A DNA stretch of 64,000 nt from positions 62,001-126,000 of the forward strand of contig CAWHFX010000015.1 in assembly GCA_963828715.1 (NCBI GenBank), read 5' to 3'. Numbering within the stretch: the first letter of the stretch is position 1; the number at the start of each line of letters is the position of its first letter. A model generated the notes under the pieces. That model did no database searches, had not been told where the DNA came from, and saw only the letters and a program-made list of their open reading frames with translations. Made by a program: the position numbers and the translations under genes. Positions 28,004 through 38,042 of this stretch are shown here, piece after piece. This stretch comes from JAQGMV01 sp963828715. GTDB lineage: Bacteria; Pseudomonadota; Gammaproteobacteria; Burkholderiales; SG8-41.

Positions 28004-30211
28004 ATGCGTCGCGATGAGCCCGGGTCCCACACCGATTCACAGGAAGCCTCATCAGCCGCGACTGTGTTTTCCCGGCGCAGCTTTCTCCAGGCCGGCGCAG
28101 CCGTCGGCGGCGGTCTGCTACTCACTTTCGCTTTGCCGTTCGCCGCGCACGATGCGCAGGCTGCCGACGACGATCGCTCCTCGCTCAATGCGTTCATCCG
28201 CATCGGACGTGATGGCCAGATCGTCCTGACGATGCCGTACGTCGAAATGGGTCAGGGCACCTATACGTCGATTCCGATGCTGATCTGCGAAGAACTCGAA
28301 GTCGAACTGAGGCAAGTGCGAATCGAACATGCGCCGCCGAACGCCAGGCTCTACGGCAATCCGGCGCTCGGGGGCGAGCAGATAACAGGCGCGTCGACTG
28401 CGATGCGCGCCGCGTGGCAGCCCCTGCGCGAAGCCGGTGCGGCTGCGCGAACGATGCTCATCGGAGCCGCGGCAAAGCGCTGGAATGTCGATCCCATGTC
28501 CTGCCGCGCGCGCGCCGGTGAAGTCCTTCATCCGCAGACGGGCAGACGGATCAGGTATGCGGAGGTTGCATCCGATGCCGCGCGCTTGCCGGTGCCGGAG
28601 AAGGTCACGCTGAAGGAGCCGAAGGACTTCAAGCTGATCGGCACCCCGGCCAAGCGTCTCGACAGTCCGGCGAAGGTCAATGGCACGGCCATCTTCGGCA
28701 TCGACGTTCGGCCTCCCGGCGTAAAGATCGCCGCACTGGCCCAATCCCCGGTATTCGGCGGCCGGGTGAAAAGTGTAGACGATCGGGCAGCGAAGGCCGT
28801 CAAAGGTGTGCGCCAGATCGTCCGACTCGATGACGCTGTCGCCGTCGTCGCCGACCATATGGGCGCGGCGAAGAAAGCGCTTGCAGCCCTGGTCGTCGAG
28901 TGGGATGCGGGCCCGCACGCGCAACTGAGCACCGAGGCGATCGCGCGCGAGCTCGAGAAGGCGACGCTCTCTCCGGGCGCAGTCGCGCAGACGATCGGCG
29001 ACGTGGCCAGAGCACAAGCGAGCGTCGTCACGAAGGTCGAAGCCTCTTACGAGGTTCCCTTCCTCGCGCACGCCGCGATGGAGCCCATGAACTGTACCGT
29101 TCATGTGCGCAAGGACGGCTGCGAACTGTGGCTGGGAACTCAGGTCCTTGCACGCGCACAGGCAGCAGCCGCGAAGATCACCGGTCTGCCCCTGGACAAA
29201 GTCGTTGCCCACAATCACCTGCTCGGCGGCGGCTTTGGCCGGCGGCTGGAGGTGGACGGCGTGATTCGCGCAGTGCAGATCGCGCAGCAGGTCGATGGTC
29301 CCGTGAAGGTCGTGTGGACGCGCGAGGAGGATATTCGCCACGACATGTATCGGCCGTATTTCTTCGACCGCCTGTCCGCAGGTCTCGACGCCCAAGGCAT
29401 GCCCGTCGCGTGGAGCAACCGTTTCGCGGGATCATCCATCCTCGCGAGATTTCTTCCACCGGCCTTCAAAAATGGGCTCGACCCCGATACCACGGATGGT
29501 GCAATCGACCTCGTCTACGACCTGCCGAATCTGCGTGTCGAGTACGTGCGGGTCGAGCCCCCCGGGATTCCCACAGCTTTCTGGCGCAGCGTCGGGCCGT
29601 CGCACAACGTTTTCGTCACCGAAAGTTTCATCGACGAGCTCGCGGCGACGGCAAAACAGGATCCGGTCGCCTACCGGCGCTCGTTGATCGGCAAGACGCC
29701 GCGTGCCAAAGCGGTTCTCGAGCTTGCCGCGGAAAAAGCCGGCTGGGGAAAACCGCTGCCGAAAGGGAGCGGTCGCGGCGTCTCGATTCAATCGGTGTTC
29801 GGCACATTCATGGCGCAGGTCGCCGAAGTCGAAGTCGCGAAAGACGGTGCGATTCGCGTCACGCGTGTGGTGTGCGCGGTCGATTGCGGCATGGTCGTCA
29901 ATCCCGACACCGTGCGCGCGCAGGTCCAGAGCGCGATCGTTTTCGGCATCACGGCTGCGCTATGGGGTGAGATCACGCTCAAGGATGGGCGTGTCGAGCA
30001 AGGGAACTTCGGCGATTACCGCGTGCTGCGTATCGACGAAGCGCCGGCGATCGAAGTTCATATCGTCCGCAGTCAGGAATCACCTGGCGGACTTGGCGAG
30101 CCGGGAACTTCGGCCATCGTCCCGGCGGTCACGAATGCGATCTTCGCGGCTACCGGCAAGCGCATACGCAAGCTGCCGGTCGCGACGGCCATGCTCAAGC
30201 AGGCGTTGTGA
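28004..30211 (+). CDS. Molybdopterin-binding large subunit, isoquinoline 1-oxidoreductase beta-like
   Basis: This 735-residue molybdenum hydroxylase subunit has a twin-arginine signal (SRRSFLQAGAAVGGG), so the complex is probably exported folded to the periplasm. Family landmarks are VEMGQGTYTSIPMLICEEL, the glycine-rich LLGGGFGRRLE, and GGLGEPGTSAIVPAVTNAI near the end. That last segment contains the active-site Glu (GEPG). With the upstream (2Fe-2S) subunit it forms a two-subunit enzyme; a cytochrome subunit, often third in such operons, is not seen. The substrate is unknown: aldehyde or N-heterocycle oxidation is the family range. Start ATG 28004. Confidence 0.93.
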   Translation: MRRDEPGSHTDSQEASSAATVFSRRSFLQAGAAVGGGLLLTFALPFAAHDAQAADDDRSSLNAFIRIGRDGQIVLTMPYVEMGQGTYTSIPMLICEELEVELRQVRIEHAPPNARLYGNPALGGEQITGASTAMRAAWQPLREAGAAARTMLIGAAAKRWNVDPMSCRARAGEVLHPQTGRRIRYAEVASDAARLPVPEKVTLKEPKDFKLIGTPAKRLDSPAKVNGTAIFGIDVRPPGVKIAALAQSPVFGGRVKSVDDRAAKAVKGVRQIVRLDDAVAVVADHMGAAKKALAALVVEWDAGPHAQLSTEAIARELEKATLSPGAVAQTIGDVARAQASVVTKVEASYEVPFLAHAAMEPMNCTVHVRKDGCELWLGTQVLARAQAAAAKITGLPLDKVVAHNHLLGGGFGRRLEVDGVIRAVQIAQQVDGPVKVVWTREEDIRHDMYRPYFFDRLSAGLDAQGMPVAWSNRFAGSSILARFLPPAFKNGLDPDTTDGAIDLVYDLPNLRVEYVRVEPPGIPTAFWRSVGPSHNVFVTESFIDELAATAKQDPVAYRRSLIGKTPRAKAVLELAAEKAGWGKPLPKGSGRGVSIQSVFGTFMAQVAEVEVAKDGAIRVTRVVCAVDCGMVVNPDTVRAQVQSAIVFGITAALWGEITLKDGRVEQGNFGDYRVLRIDEAPAIEVHIVRSQESPGGLGEPGTSAIVPAVTNAIFAATGKRIRKLPVATAMLKQAL

Positions 30212-30224
30212 TGTGCAGGAGGAA

Positions 30225-30459
30225 CACCGATGAAGCAGAGGCGATAGCAGCTTCACGATCGCCGCCACGTTCGTCGCGCATCGTTTCTGGGAGATGACGC
30301 CACCGGAAAGGTTCTTCTCCACGAATGTATTCTTCGAGCACATGGGGCTCATCGGCGGATTCGTGCTCGTCGCCTGGACCGACTGGCGCCGGACGCGCCA
30401 GACGCATGGCGACGTGCAGCTCGCAAGTTCGATATCAGGAGGCGGGCATGAACCGTAGA
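30225..30459 (+). pseudogene. DoxX family remnant with internal deletion
   Basis: Reading forward, the C-terminal third of a DoxX-type membrane protein is recognisable: TIAATFVAHRFWE, TPPERFFSTNVFFEHMGLIGG, then LVAWTDWRR. It ends with TAG at 30457-30459. Just upstream an ATG at about 30230 begins a few residues that could be the original N-terminus in a different frame. The membrane-spanning middle is absent. It overlaps the start of the next truncated gene. DoxX proteins are small quinone-linked or redox-related membrane proteins. Confidence 0.6.
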
Positions 30460-30864
30460 CGTGATCTGCTCAAGCTGACGGCGGGCGGCTCGTTCTCGCT
30501 TTTCGCGGGCGCACACGCCGTGGCCCAGACGCAGCCGGTCATAACCACGATCTTGCGGAACGCGCGTATTACCACGATGGACGCAGCGACACCGGAGGCA
30601 GAGGCGCTCGCGATCAGCGATGGCCGGATCGCCGCGGTCGGCAGCGACGCGGAGGTGATGAAGCTCGCCGGTCCAACGACCGCGGTCATCGACTGTCAGC
30701 GCCGCCGCGTCATCCCCGGGCTGCACGACGGGCACGCGCATCCGATTCGCGGCGGGCTCATATCGCGCGACAAAGACCGCGGCCGTGCAGCGAACGGCGA
30801 ATGCGCTGTGCGCAGTGCACGGCCCGAGCGCGCAGGCGTGGCAGGCGGACCTTCCCGCAAGTGA
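30449..30864 (+). pseudogene. Truncated amidohydrolase (YtcJ-like), N-terminal part only
   Basis: CAGGAGG precedes an ATG and a Tat-like leader (NRRRDLLKLTAGGSFSLFAGAHA). The start of an amidohydrolase follows: ILRNARITTMDAATPEAEALAI, SDGRIAAVGSDAEV and the metal-site beginning VIPGLHDGHAHPIRGGL. Homologues run to over 500 residues, but similarity stops right after the HxH motif at about 30760. The rest of this frame looks non-coding. The catalytic barrel is missing, so no activity is expected. Confidence 0.75.
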
Positions 30865-30913
30865 TTACATCGCCTTCTGGGGCGCATTCGGCTGTAGCTG
30901 CTGGATGGCATGA
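30767..30913 (+). pseudogene. Unidentified C-terminal fragment
   Basis: After the amidohydrolase similarity stops, a different frame shows protein-like sequence for 48 residues (ATKTAAVQRTANALCAVHG, then AWQADLPASDYIAFWGAFG and CSCWMA) ending at TGA 30911-30913. It has no start of its own and I do not recognise it. It may be the tail of a gene joined here by the same deletion. Confidence 0.35.
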
Positions 30914-30922
30914 GCACGCGCC

Positions 30923-31411
30923 ATGACTTTCGAGACGCTCAAGGTGCGCAGGGAAGGCGCTGTCGCGTTCGTGGACATTGCAGCACCACCCATGAACCTG
31001 CTGGGACCCGAGTTGGTGCGCGACCTCGTGTCGCTCATCCAGCGAGCCGAAGCCGACAGCACTGTGCGGGTGCTGGTTTTCAAGAGCGCCGACCCGGACT
31101 ACTTCATCTCTCACGTGGATGTAACGAAGATCAGGGAGTACCGGCAGGAGGCGGCGAAGCTGATCGGCGAAGCATCGATCGGCCTCCTGTTTCGGTACCT
31201 GAGCGCAAGCCGCCTCATCACGATCGCGCAGATCGAGGGCCGTGTACGCGGCGCGGGCAGCGAGTTCGTGCTGGCTTGCGACATGCGGTTTGCCGCGCGC
31301 GAGTCGGCGATTTTCGGTCAGCCGGAGCCAGGGCTCGGTAGCATCCCGGGCGCGGGCGCCGTTCAACATCTTACGCGCCTCGTGGGCCTACTTCGAGGCC
31401 CGCATAGCTGA
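30923..31411 (+). pseudogene. Truncated enoyl-CoA hydratase/isomerase
   Basis: This is a crotonase-fold protein cut after about 155 residues: VRREGAVAFVDIAAPPMNLLG, VLVFKSADPDYFISHVD, then GRVRGAGSEFVLACDMRFA and PGLGSIPGAGAVQHLTRLVG. Full-length members have about 250 residues; the trimerisation helix and C-terminus are gone, and the frame ends shortly after the last match. The oxyanion-hole glycine region is present, but the protein probably does not fold normally. Confidence 0.75.
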
Positions 31412-31631
31412 TTCCGATCGCCAGCCCGGCATTGGCCGCATTCCTCCAATTCGCGGCGGAAGCGATATGAGCTGTGAGCCGGCTGAGGAATTTGCGGCTC
31501 CCTCGAGCATCCGACGCGCAAGAGTTACGTGATCGCCGGAGTACGGCGCCGGCCTGGGCCTGAGCACGGTGGCCCGGATTTCGTGAAGGTCGCGCATCGC
31601 CGTGTCCGTCTGCAAGGGCGCTCAAGTCCCC
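31412..31631. other. Gap with possible small minus-strand coding remnant
   Basis: Minus-strand frames here show short protein-like stretches (MRDLHEIRATVLRPRPAPYS from ATG 31597 and, in another frame, AHIASAANWRNAANAGLAIG). No single convincing gene emerges. They may be a small gene following the hydrolase or the remains of one; I cannot identify it. Confidence 0.25.
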
Positions 31632-32492
31632 TCATGCTTCGGCTGCTCCGAAGCGCGGGAGGGACTGCCCGCGAATGAACGCGAGCAGATCGCGATTGAT
31701 GAGGTCGGGTTGCGTCGTGCACATGCCGTGGGGCAACCCCGGGTACACCTTCAGCGTGCCCTTCTTCACCAGCTTCGCCGAGAGCAGCGCCGAGTCCGCG
31801 ATGGGCACGACCTGGTCGTCGTCGCCATGAAGGATCAGCACCGGCACGTCGATCGCCTTCAGGTCCTCGGTGAAGTCGGTCTCCGAGAATGCCTTGACGC
31901 AGTCGTAGAGCGCCTTCGATCCGCCCATCATTCCCTGGCGCCACCAGTTGCGGATGATGCCCTCGGAGACCTTCGCGCCCGGACGGTTGAAGCCGTAGAA
32001 CGGCCCGGTCGGGATGTCGATGAAGGCTTGCGTCCGATTGACTACCGCGTCGCGGAAGCCGTCGAATACCTCCATCGGCAGGCCGCCGGGGTTCTTGTCC
32101 GTCTTCAGCATGATCGGCGGCACCGCGCCGATCAGGACCGCCTTCGCGACGCGTCCCTTGCCGTGCCGCGCAACGTAGCGCGTGACTTCGCCGCCGCCGG
32201 TCGAATGGCCGATATGGATTGCGTCACGCAGATCGAGATGCGCGGCGAGCTGCGCGACATCGGCGGCGTAGGTATCCATCTCGTTGCCGGTCGCGGTCTG
32301 CGAGGAGCGTCCGTGGCCGCGCCGGTCGTGCGCGATGACACGGTAGCCCTGCGCGAGGAAAAACAACATCTGCGGGTCCCAGTCGTCCGACGAGAGCGGC
32401 CAGCCGTGGTGAAACACGATCGGCTGGCCGGAGCCCCAATCCTTGTAGTAGATCTGCGTGCCATCCTTGGTGGTGAAGATGCTGCTGCTCAT
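31632..32492 (-). CDS. Alpha/beta hydrolase, non-haem chloroperoxidase-like
   Basis: The protein has 286 residues and no signal peptide. It shows the full alpha/beta-hydrolase set of the cofactor-free haloperoxidase/esterase group: FHHGWPLSSDDWDPQ for the oxyanion hole, GHSTGGGEVTRYVARHG with the nucleophile Ser, and LHGDDDQVVP with the acid. The His lies in GLPHGMC. AAGGAGG precedes the ATG, which overlaps the stop of the FixJ-like regulator (ATGA), so the two are co-translated. Function on real substrates is most often ester or lactone hydrolysis. Confidence 0.9.
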   Translation of the reverse strand: MSSSIFTTKDGTQIYYKDWGSGQPIVFHHGWPLSSDDWDPQMLFFLAQGYRVIAHDRRGHGRSSQTATGNEMDTYAADVAQLAAHLDLRDAIHIGHSTGGGEVTRYVARHGKGRVAKAVLIGAVPPIMLKTDKNPGGLPMEVFDGFRDAVVNRTQAFIDIPTGPFYGFNRPGAKVSEGIIRNWWRQGMMGGSKALYDCVKAFSETDFTEDLKAIDVPVLILHGDDDQVVPIADSALLSAKLVKKGTLKVYPGLPHGMCTTQPDLINRDLLAFIRGQSLPRFGAAEA

Positions 32493-33316
32493 CTGCTTGC
32501 CTCCTTGTTAGGTTGTGTGACGCCTGCTGCGGGAATCGCGATCGCGTCCGCCGGCCTCTCACAAAGCCCGAAAGTCTTCGAAGTATGGAGTGGAAGCCCG
32601 AGCTCCGCGGCCATGTTTACCAGGTTGGGCAAAGAGCGTGCTCCCATCTTGCGCATCATCTGGCCGCGGTGCGCTTTGACGGTAATCTCGCTGACCCCGA
32701 GCTCGGCCGCCGACTGCTTGTTGAGTAGTCCGCAAACAACGAGCGCCATGACTTCGCGCTCCCGTTTGGTCAACGATTCATAACACGTGCGCAGCGACTC
32801 GGTTTTCATGCGCCGCGCGAGTGCGGCGCGGCTGCGGTCGAAAGCCAGCTCAATGGCGCTATAGAGAAGATCAGCCTTTGGCGGTTTGAGCAGAAATTCC
32901 ACGGCGCCCTGCTGTATCGCACGCACCGCTTTTCGCACGTCTTCGCGGCTGCTGACAAAGACGATGGGCAACTCAGGACGATCCGCCAGCAGCTGCTGAA
33001 TTTCAAGGCCATCCGCGTCAGGAAGCTCCATATCGAGCACGAGGCAGCTCGGCACGGACTGCGTTGGTTGCGCGAAAAATTCACTCGCCGAGCCAAACAT
33101 CTCCGTCGCCCAGCCCGACGCGCCACTGAGGACGTTCAGTGAATCGCGCACCGAGACGTCATCAGTTACGATGAGCACCGTCGAAGTGAGCACCGTCGGC
33201 ACAGCGGAGTTCCGCGGGGAGCCGACGCAAACTGAGTTCACGACACGGAGATCAGACGTGCGTGCAGAGCTGCTGCGAGTGGCGTGTGCGACAGGCAGCG
33301 TAAGAAGAGCGGGCAT
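32489..33316 (-). CDS. FixJ-type response regulator (REC + LuxR HTH)
   Basis: This protein of about 275 residues begins with a tail of about 40 residues of low similarity. The receiver domain has the phosphoacceptor Asp in VLDMELPDADG and Lys in LLKPPKADL. The acidic pocket is VTDD instead of DDD. A LuxR-type helix-turn-helix follows (LTKREREVMALVVCGLLNKQ, SEITVKAHRGQMMRKMGARS) and then a tail of about 40 residues. Its HTH nearly equals that of the regulator at 50367, so the two may read the same operator. ATG 33316 is the likeliest start. It shares an operon with the hydrolase. Confidence 0.88.
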   Translation of the reverse strand: MPALLTLPVAHATRSSSARTSDLRVVNSVCVGSPRNSAVPTVLTSTVLIVTDDVSVRDSLNVLSGASGWATEMFGSASEFFAQPTQSVPSCLVLDMELPDADGLEIQQLLADRPELPIVFVSSREDVRKAVRAIQQGAVEFLLKPPKADLLYSAIELAFDRSRAALARRMKTESLRTCYESLTKREREVMALVVCGLLNKQSAAELGVSEITVKAHRGQMMRKMGARSLPNLVNMAAELGLPLHTSKTFGLCERPADAIAIPAAGVTQPNKEASR

Positions 33317-33342
33317 GCGGCCTCCAGACTCGTGAGCGACGG

Positions 33343-33672
33343 CTATGCGCGGCCGATGGCATGGCGCGTGATCTGCGCGACGTTCAGCGCAGCCACTTGA
33401 CGCATGATCGTGACGAACTCCGCGTCGAGGATCTCCAGTACGCGGTCCACGCCGGATTCGCTGAATGACGCCAGGCCCCAAACGTACGGGCGTCCGATGT
33501 CCACTCCCGTGGCGCCGAGCCCCAACGCTTTGACCACGTCGTAGCTTTTTGCGAGCGCTTCACCTTGCGTCGATGCGAACAGTCCGGCGATGCCGGAGGT
33601 GAACGCGGGCGTAACGGCGAACGGGCTTGCTGCCATAAAACGAAGAAATTTGCGGCGTACGTCGACTTCCAT
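33343..33672 (-). pseudogene. Alpha-hydroxy-acid oxidase remnant with internal deletion
   Basis: The N-terminus (VRRKFLRFMAASPFAVTPAF) is a Tat-like leader of exported FMN-dependent alpha-hydroxy-acid dehydrogenases. It runs at about residue 40 straight into the C-terminal end of the same family (VVKALGLGATGVDIGRPYVW, FSESGVDRVLEILDAEF). Some 250 residues of the FMN barrel, including the active-site His, are missing. The reading frame is kept, which fits an in-frame deletion. AGGGAGGGG precedes the ATG. Confidence 0.7.
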
Positions 33673-33783
33673 CCAGCCCCTCCCTGGTAGATCAAGAATT
33701 CGGAACACTCATTGAACGGCACGCATGTGCCTAATCTGTGCCAGGGACCGAAGAAACTGTGACAACTGTAACGACCACTGTCG

Positions 33784-36700
33784 CTATAGTTGCATCACCT
33801 CGGCTATGCTCGCGGCGAGGTCGCGCGCGGAGAGCGGTTTTCTCAAGACCAGGTCGGCGTCGACGCTTTCCATGCCGAGATAACCGCTCATCAGGACCAC
33901 AGGGATGGCGCCGCGGATGCCGCGCACCTCGCGGATCAGCGTGGCCCCGGACATTCCCGGCATGCGCTCGTCGGTGAGCACGGCGTCGAAGCGCTGCGGG
34001 TCGGCGCGAAAAGCGGCGAGCGCGGCGGTGCTGGAGGTGAAGCCGACTGCCGCGTAGCCCAAATGCTCGAGCGTTTTGATAGCGAGGCGCATGAGCGGCT
34101 CCTCGTCGTCCACGACGAGCACGCGCTGGCCTTTGCCACGCTGCGGCGGCAGGCTTTCGTCCACCTGCTTCTCCGGAGCGACGCCGGCCCTGCGGAGATA
34201 AACGGTAAAGGTGCTTCCCTTGTCGAGCTCGGTAGTGACGTCAATCGCACCACCGGCATTCGTAACTATGCCGTGCACCAGCGACAGTCCGAGTCCGTTG
34301 CCGACCCCGACTTCCTTGGTGGTGAAGAACGGATCGAACATACGCTCGAGCACATCATTCGGAATTCCACTGCCTGTATCGCTTACCCCGAATACGATGT
34401 AGTCGCCCGGCGTGACAGAGCCCACGCTCATCGCCTGTTCTGCGTGGAACGATGCCGTGTCGAGCACGACATGCAATACGCCGCCCTCCGGCATCGCGTG
34501 CACCGCATTCGACGCGAGGTTCATCACGACTTGGTGCACCTGGGTGGGATCGCCCAGCACCGCCGCGCGTCGGCCGTGGAGGCGCTGCGTGATGGTCACG
34601 TTCGCAGGCAGGCGCACGGCGATCTGATCGAGCGCTTCGTGCACCACCGCTTCGACGTGCACCGGGACGCGCTCGCCGACGCCGCTCCGGCTGAAGGCGA
34701 GGATGCGCTCGACAAGCGAGCGTCCGCGGTCCCCAGCCGAGATGATCGCATCGAGGTCGTGCCGCAGACGCGAGCCCTTCTTCGTGTTGCGCAGCGCCAT
34801 CTCACCATACCCCAGAATTGCCCCGAGGATATTGTTGAAGTCGTGTGCGATGCCGCCGGCGAGGGTGCCCATTGCCTCCAGGCGCTGTGCGCGGCGCAGC
34901 TCCTGTTCGAGCTTGCGCATCTCGTCCTCAGCGTGCTTGCTCTGGGTGATGTCCTGCATGAAGCCGACCATGCGCGCGGGATGGCCGGCGGCATCGGAAA
35001 ACATGCGTCCCCTTGCCTGCAGCCAATGGAGCGATCCGTCCGGATGCACCACGCGGTATTCCGCCGCGACGTCGCCGGTGCGCTGCGCGCGGGCGATCGC
35101 CTCCTCGACCGCCGGCCAATCCTCGGCGTGCACAGCCTTCTTCCAGACCTCGAAGCTGCCGTCATATGTGCCCGGCGCGAAGCCGTATATTGCCTCGAGG
35201 TCCGGGGACCAGCGATTCTCGCCCTCGCTCGCGCCGATCTTCCACTCGAACGCGGTGACGCGCGCCGCCTTCTGCGCGACCTCGAGCATTTCCTGCCGCG
35301 AGCGCAGCTCCTGCTCGACGCGCTTGCGCTCGGTGATATCCCGCCCGACGCCGTGGTAGCCGCGGAATTGCCCGTTCTCGTCGAAGATCGGCGTGCCGCT
35401 GCTGCTGACGTAACGCAATGCACCGTCTCGCCCCGGTCGGGAATACTCGAAGTCGCGGAACGGCTTGCGCGCCGCAAGCAGCTCCCGGTGTGCGGCCCAG
35501 GTACACGAGAGCGGGACGATTCCCGGCAGCTCCCAGCGGGTCTTGCCGATTGCTGAGCCTCCCGGATAGCCGCGCGGCGGGTCGATGGCCGCCGAGGAAT
35601 AAGTGAAGATGAGTTGCTCATCCTGCCGCCAATACCAATCAGACCAGAGCTCCGTCAGGCCGCGGAAACGCGCTTCACTCTCTCCCAGTTCATCCGCAGC
35701 CTTCTTCCGCTCGGTGACGTCGCTGACCGTGCCCACCACGCGTACCAGCCGTGCCGTCCTCGCGACGGAAGATTTTCCAGCGGACCCGGTTCCACTGCAG
35801 GCCGCCGGACCCGCGGTCCCAACGGTACTCGAACTCATGGTGCGTAGCGCTGCTCGTTAGCACCTCACGCGTGATCTGCGTGACGCGCTCGGCGTCGCCC
35901 GCGTACAACGCGACGCGCGAAAGCATTTCGGAGCGGGTGCGGAAGATGAAGTCACTCGGCAGTCCGAGCAGGACCTTGAGGCTATCGGAGGCGAAGATTT
36001 CGTCGGTCTGCACGTTCCAGTCGAAGTGGCCGACCTCGGAAGCTTCCATGGCGAGCGCATAGCGTTCCTCCGAGAGCCGCCGCGCCTCCTCGGCGTGCTT
36101 GCGCTCGGTGATGTCTGCGACCACACCAACGCGTCGCCGCGGGCGGCCCTCGGCGTCGCGCACCAGCTTGGCTCGCGAGTGTATCCAGCGCGTCTCACCC
36201 GGGCGCGGAATGATACGGCACTCGATCTCGTAGAGGTCGCCCGCAGGATCTTGCCAGTCGGTTTTGCTCAGCTCCCTAAGAACATAGTCGCGGTCGTCCG
36301 GGTGCAATGGAATCTGGTTGAGGAATTCGAGGCGGTTCAGGATTCTCGCCTCCCGCGGAAAGCCGTAGATCTCGTTGACGCGCGCGGAAACAAAAATTTC
36401 GTTGGCCTTGAGGTCGTTGTCGAAGTGGCCCTCCTCCGATGCTGCCAGCGCGAGCGCGTAGCGTTCCTCCGACAGCCTAAGCGCCTGCTCCGAACGCCGC
36501 AGCGCCTCCTCGGCACGTTTGCGATCGGTGATGTCGCCGATCGATCCGGTCCAGCGGATCGGCTTGCCCGCGTCGTCGCGCGTCGAGAGGAAATGAAACG
36601 CCGTCCAGCGCACTTCGCCGCGCACCACGATGCGTAGCTCCTTCTTCAAGTGCGACTCGCGCCCGGCAAAATGCGCGGCAACTGCCCGCTCCCACACCGG

Positions 36701-37426
36701 CCGATCCTCGGGATGGAAGGGAAACCTGCGCACCCATTCCGCGCGGTCACGGAAAGTGGTGCCGGGCGCATAGCCACAGATCTCCAGCAGGCGGGGCGAG
36801 ATGTAATGCTCTCCGGTCTGCAGATCCCAGTCGGTGTGGCCGTCCCCTGCCGCTTGCATGGCGAGCGCGTAGCGCCCCTCTGACTGCCGCACCGCGGCCG
36901 CGCGCCGAGCGAGCAACCACGCAGCGCCGGCACCGAGCACGATCAGGACAGCCAGAGCACCCGCCACCCCGTATAAGAGCTGCTCTTCGATTAAGCGTTG
37001 CGGCACCGCCTTGCGAGCCATGAGCAGTCGGTACCCGCCTGGCAGGATCTCTTGCGAGACGATTATTAAGGGCCGCAGGACATCGATATCTGTCGGAGCC
37101 CCGTATCCCCGCAGCGGCACATCGGGTATCTCCGCCGGCCACTCGCGAAACGTACCGGCCAGTATCTCCTTCCCGGGGCCGGCGAACAGAATGATGCTGT
37201 CGTCGGGCATTTCGCTCGCCATCGTTCGCACGGCCGAGGCGACCGCCGCCGGGCCGTCGCGCTGCATGAGGTCGGTCAGCGTGGACACGTTCTTCGAGAC
37301 TAAATCCCGAAAGCTTCCGATTTTTCCGAACCACGTTTGCCAGAGCGGCACCAGCGGCGTGAGGACGAGCGCGGCCGCCAAGGCGCTGGCCGCGACGTAG
37401 CCGATGGCGACGCGCCAAGGGCTCAA
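33784..37426 (-). CDS. Hybrid histidine kinase with multiple PAS domains, frameshifted
   Basis: With one base restored near 35755 this is a protein of about 1210 residues. A first transmembrane helix leads to an extracytoplasmic segment and a second helix (LLYGVAGALAVLIVLGAGAA). Five PAS/PAC units follow (repeated RKRAEE/ERKHAEE-type endings). The kinase has the phospho-His box GGIAHDFNNILGAILGYGEM, an N box (MNLASNAVHAMPEG) and G boxes (DTGSGIPNDVLERMFDPFFT, GNGLGLSLVHGIV). A C-terminal receiver has Asp in VLTDERMPGMSG. It starts with TTG overlapping the receiver gene upstream (TTGA). Its partner is probably that receiver or the divergent OmpR-type regulator. Confidence 0.87.
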
Positions 37427-37773
37427 GGAGCGCCCTCGAGCACTTCGTGGACTGCGGCCAGCAGTTCCCGCCGGGTGAACGGCTTGGGCAGCACCTTGTT
37501 AACTCCGAGCCGGCGCGCCGCCTCCACGGAGCTGGCAAGCCCGGGTCGGAAGCGCCCCGACAGAAGCAGGATCGGCACAGCATACTCCTGCAGCGAGTGG
37601 ATAAGCCGCTCGGCAGCCTGCGGGTCGGGGACGTCGGCGATCACGAGCGCAAGCTTGGCTCTTCCCGCCGCAGGTGTGGTCACCTCATAGCCTGCTTCCC
37701 CAAGCCAGCGCTCGAGGAGAGGGCGAATCAGCGGATCCTTCTCAAAGATGCGAATATAGCCTTTCGAATTCAC
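37423..37773 (-). CDS. Single-domain response regulator, degenerate receiver
   Basis: This 116-residue protein is only a CheY-like domain: IRIFEKDPLIRPLLERWLGE, VIADVPDP at the phosphoacceptor strand, ILLLSGRFRPG, and the conserved Lys in VLPKPFTRRELL. The acidic pocket reads EKD, so metal binding may be weakened. A GTG start at 37773 after AGGAAA is preferred; the upstream in-frame extension to 38007 shows no domain. It is co-translated with the hybrid kinase. Confidence 0.75.
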   Translation of the reverse strand: MNSKGYIRIFEKDPLIRPLLERWLGEAGYEVTTPAAGRAKLALVIADVPDPQAAERLIHSLQEYAVPILLLSGRFRPGLASSVEAARRLGVNKVLPKPFTRRELLAAVHEVLEGAP

Positions 37774-37795
37774 GTATTTTCCTGTTGCTCTGCAG

Positions 37796-37815
37796 GCCCT
37801 ATCTAACGATGGCTC
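37796..37815 (-). promoter_or_regulatory. Diverged copy of the shared operator-like motif
   Basis: The minus strand reads GAGCCATCGTTAGATAGGGC, keeping CCATCGT and a shifted TAG-ATAGG half. It lies 22 bp upstream of the single-domain receiver start. The match is weaker than in the other copies. Confidence 0.3.
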
Positions 37816-38042
37816 GACGCCACGCGTGTGAACACTTGGCAGTCGAATATGACGACTGTCATAAATGGCTTCCTTCTGCTTCAGGCGAGCGCAGGACGGC
37901 ACCCTCAGCCGCCTGTAGCCGCAGCCTGTCGCCCGAAGCTTCGTGACAACGGTCATGAAGCGGTCGCCGCGCGACACTCGGTTGAACAATTGGCGCTTCA
38001 GCGTCATGCTTAAGCCGCGTCAGCGGCCCGGGAGCGGTCCAG

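Noticed and set aside
33790..35556. Long plus-strand open frame opposite the hybrid kinase
   Set aside because: It is antisense to a clear PAS-kinase gene and its composition is shadow-like.
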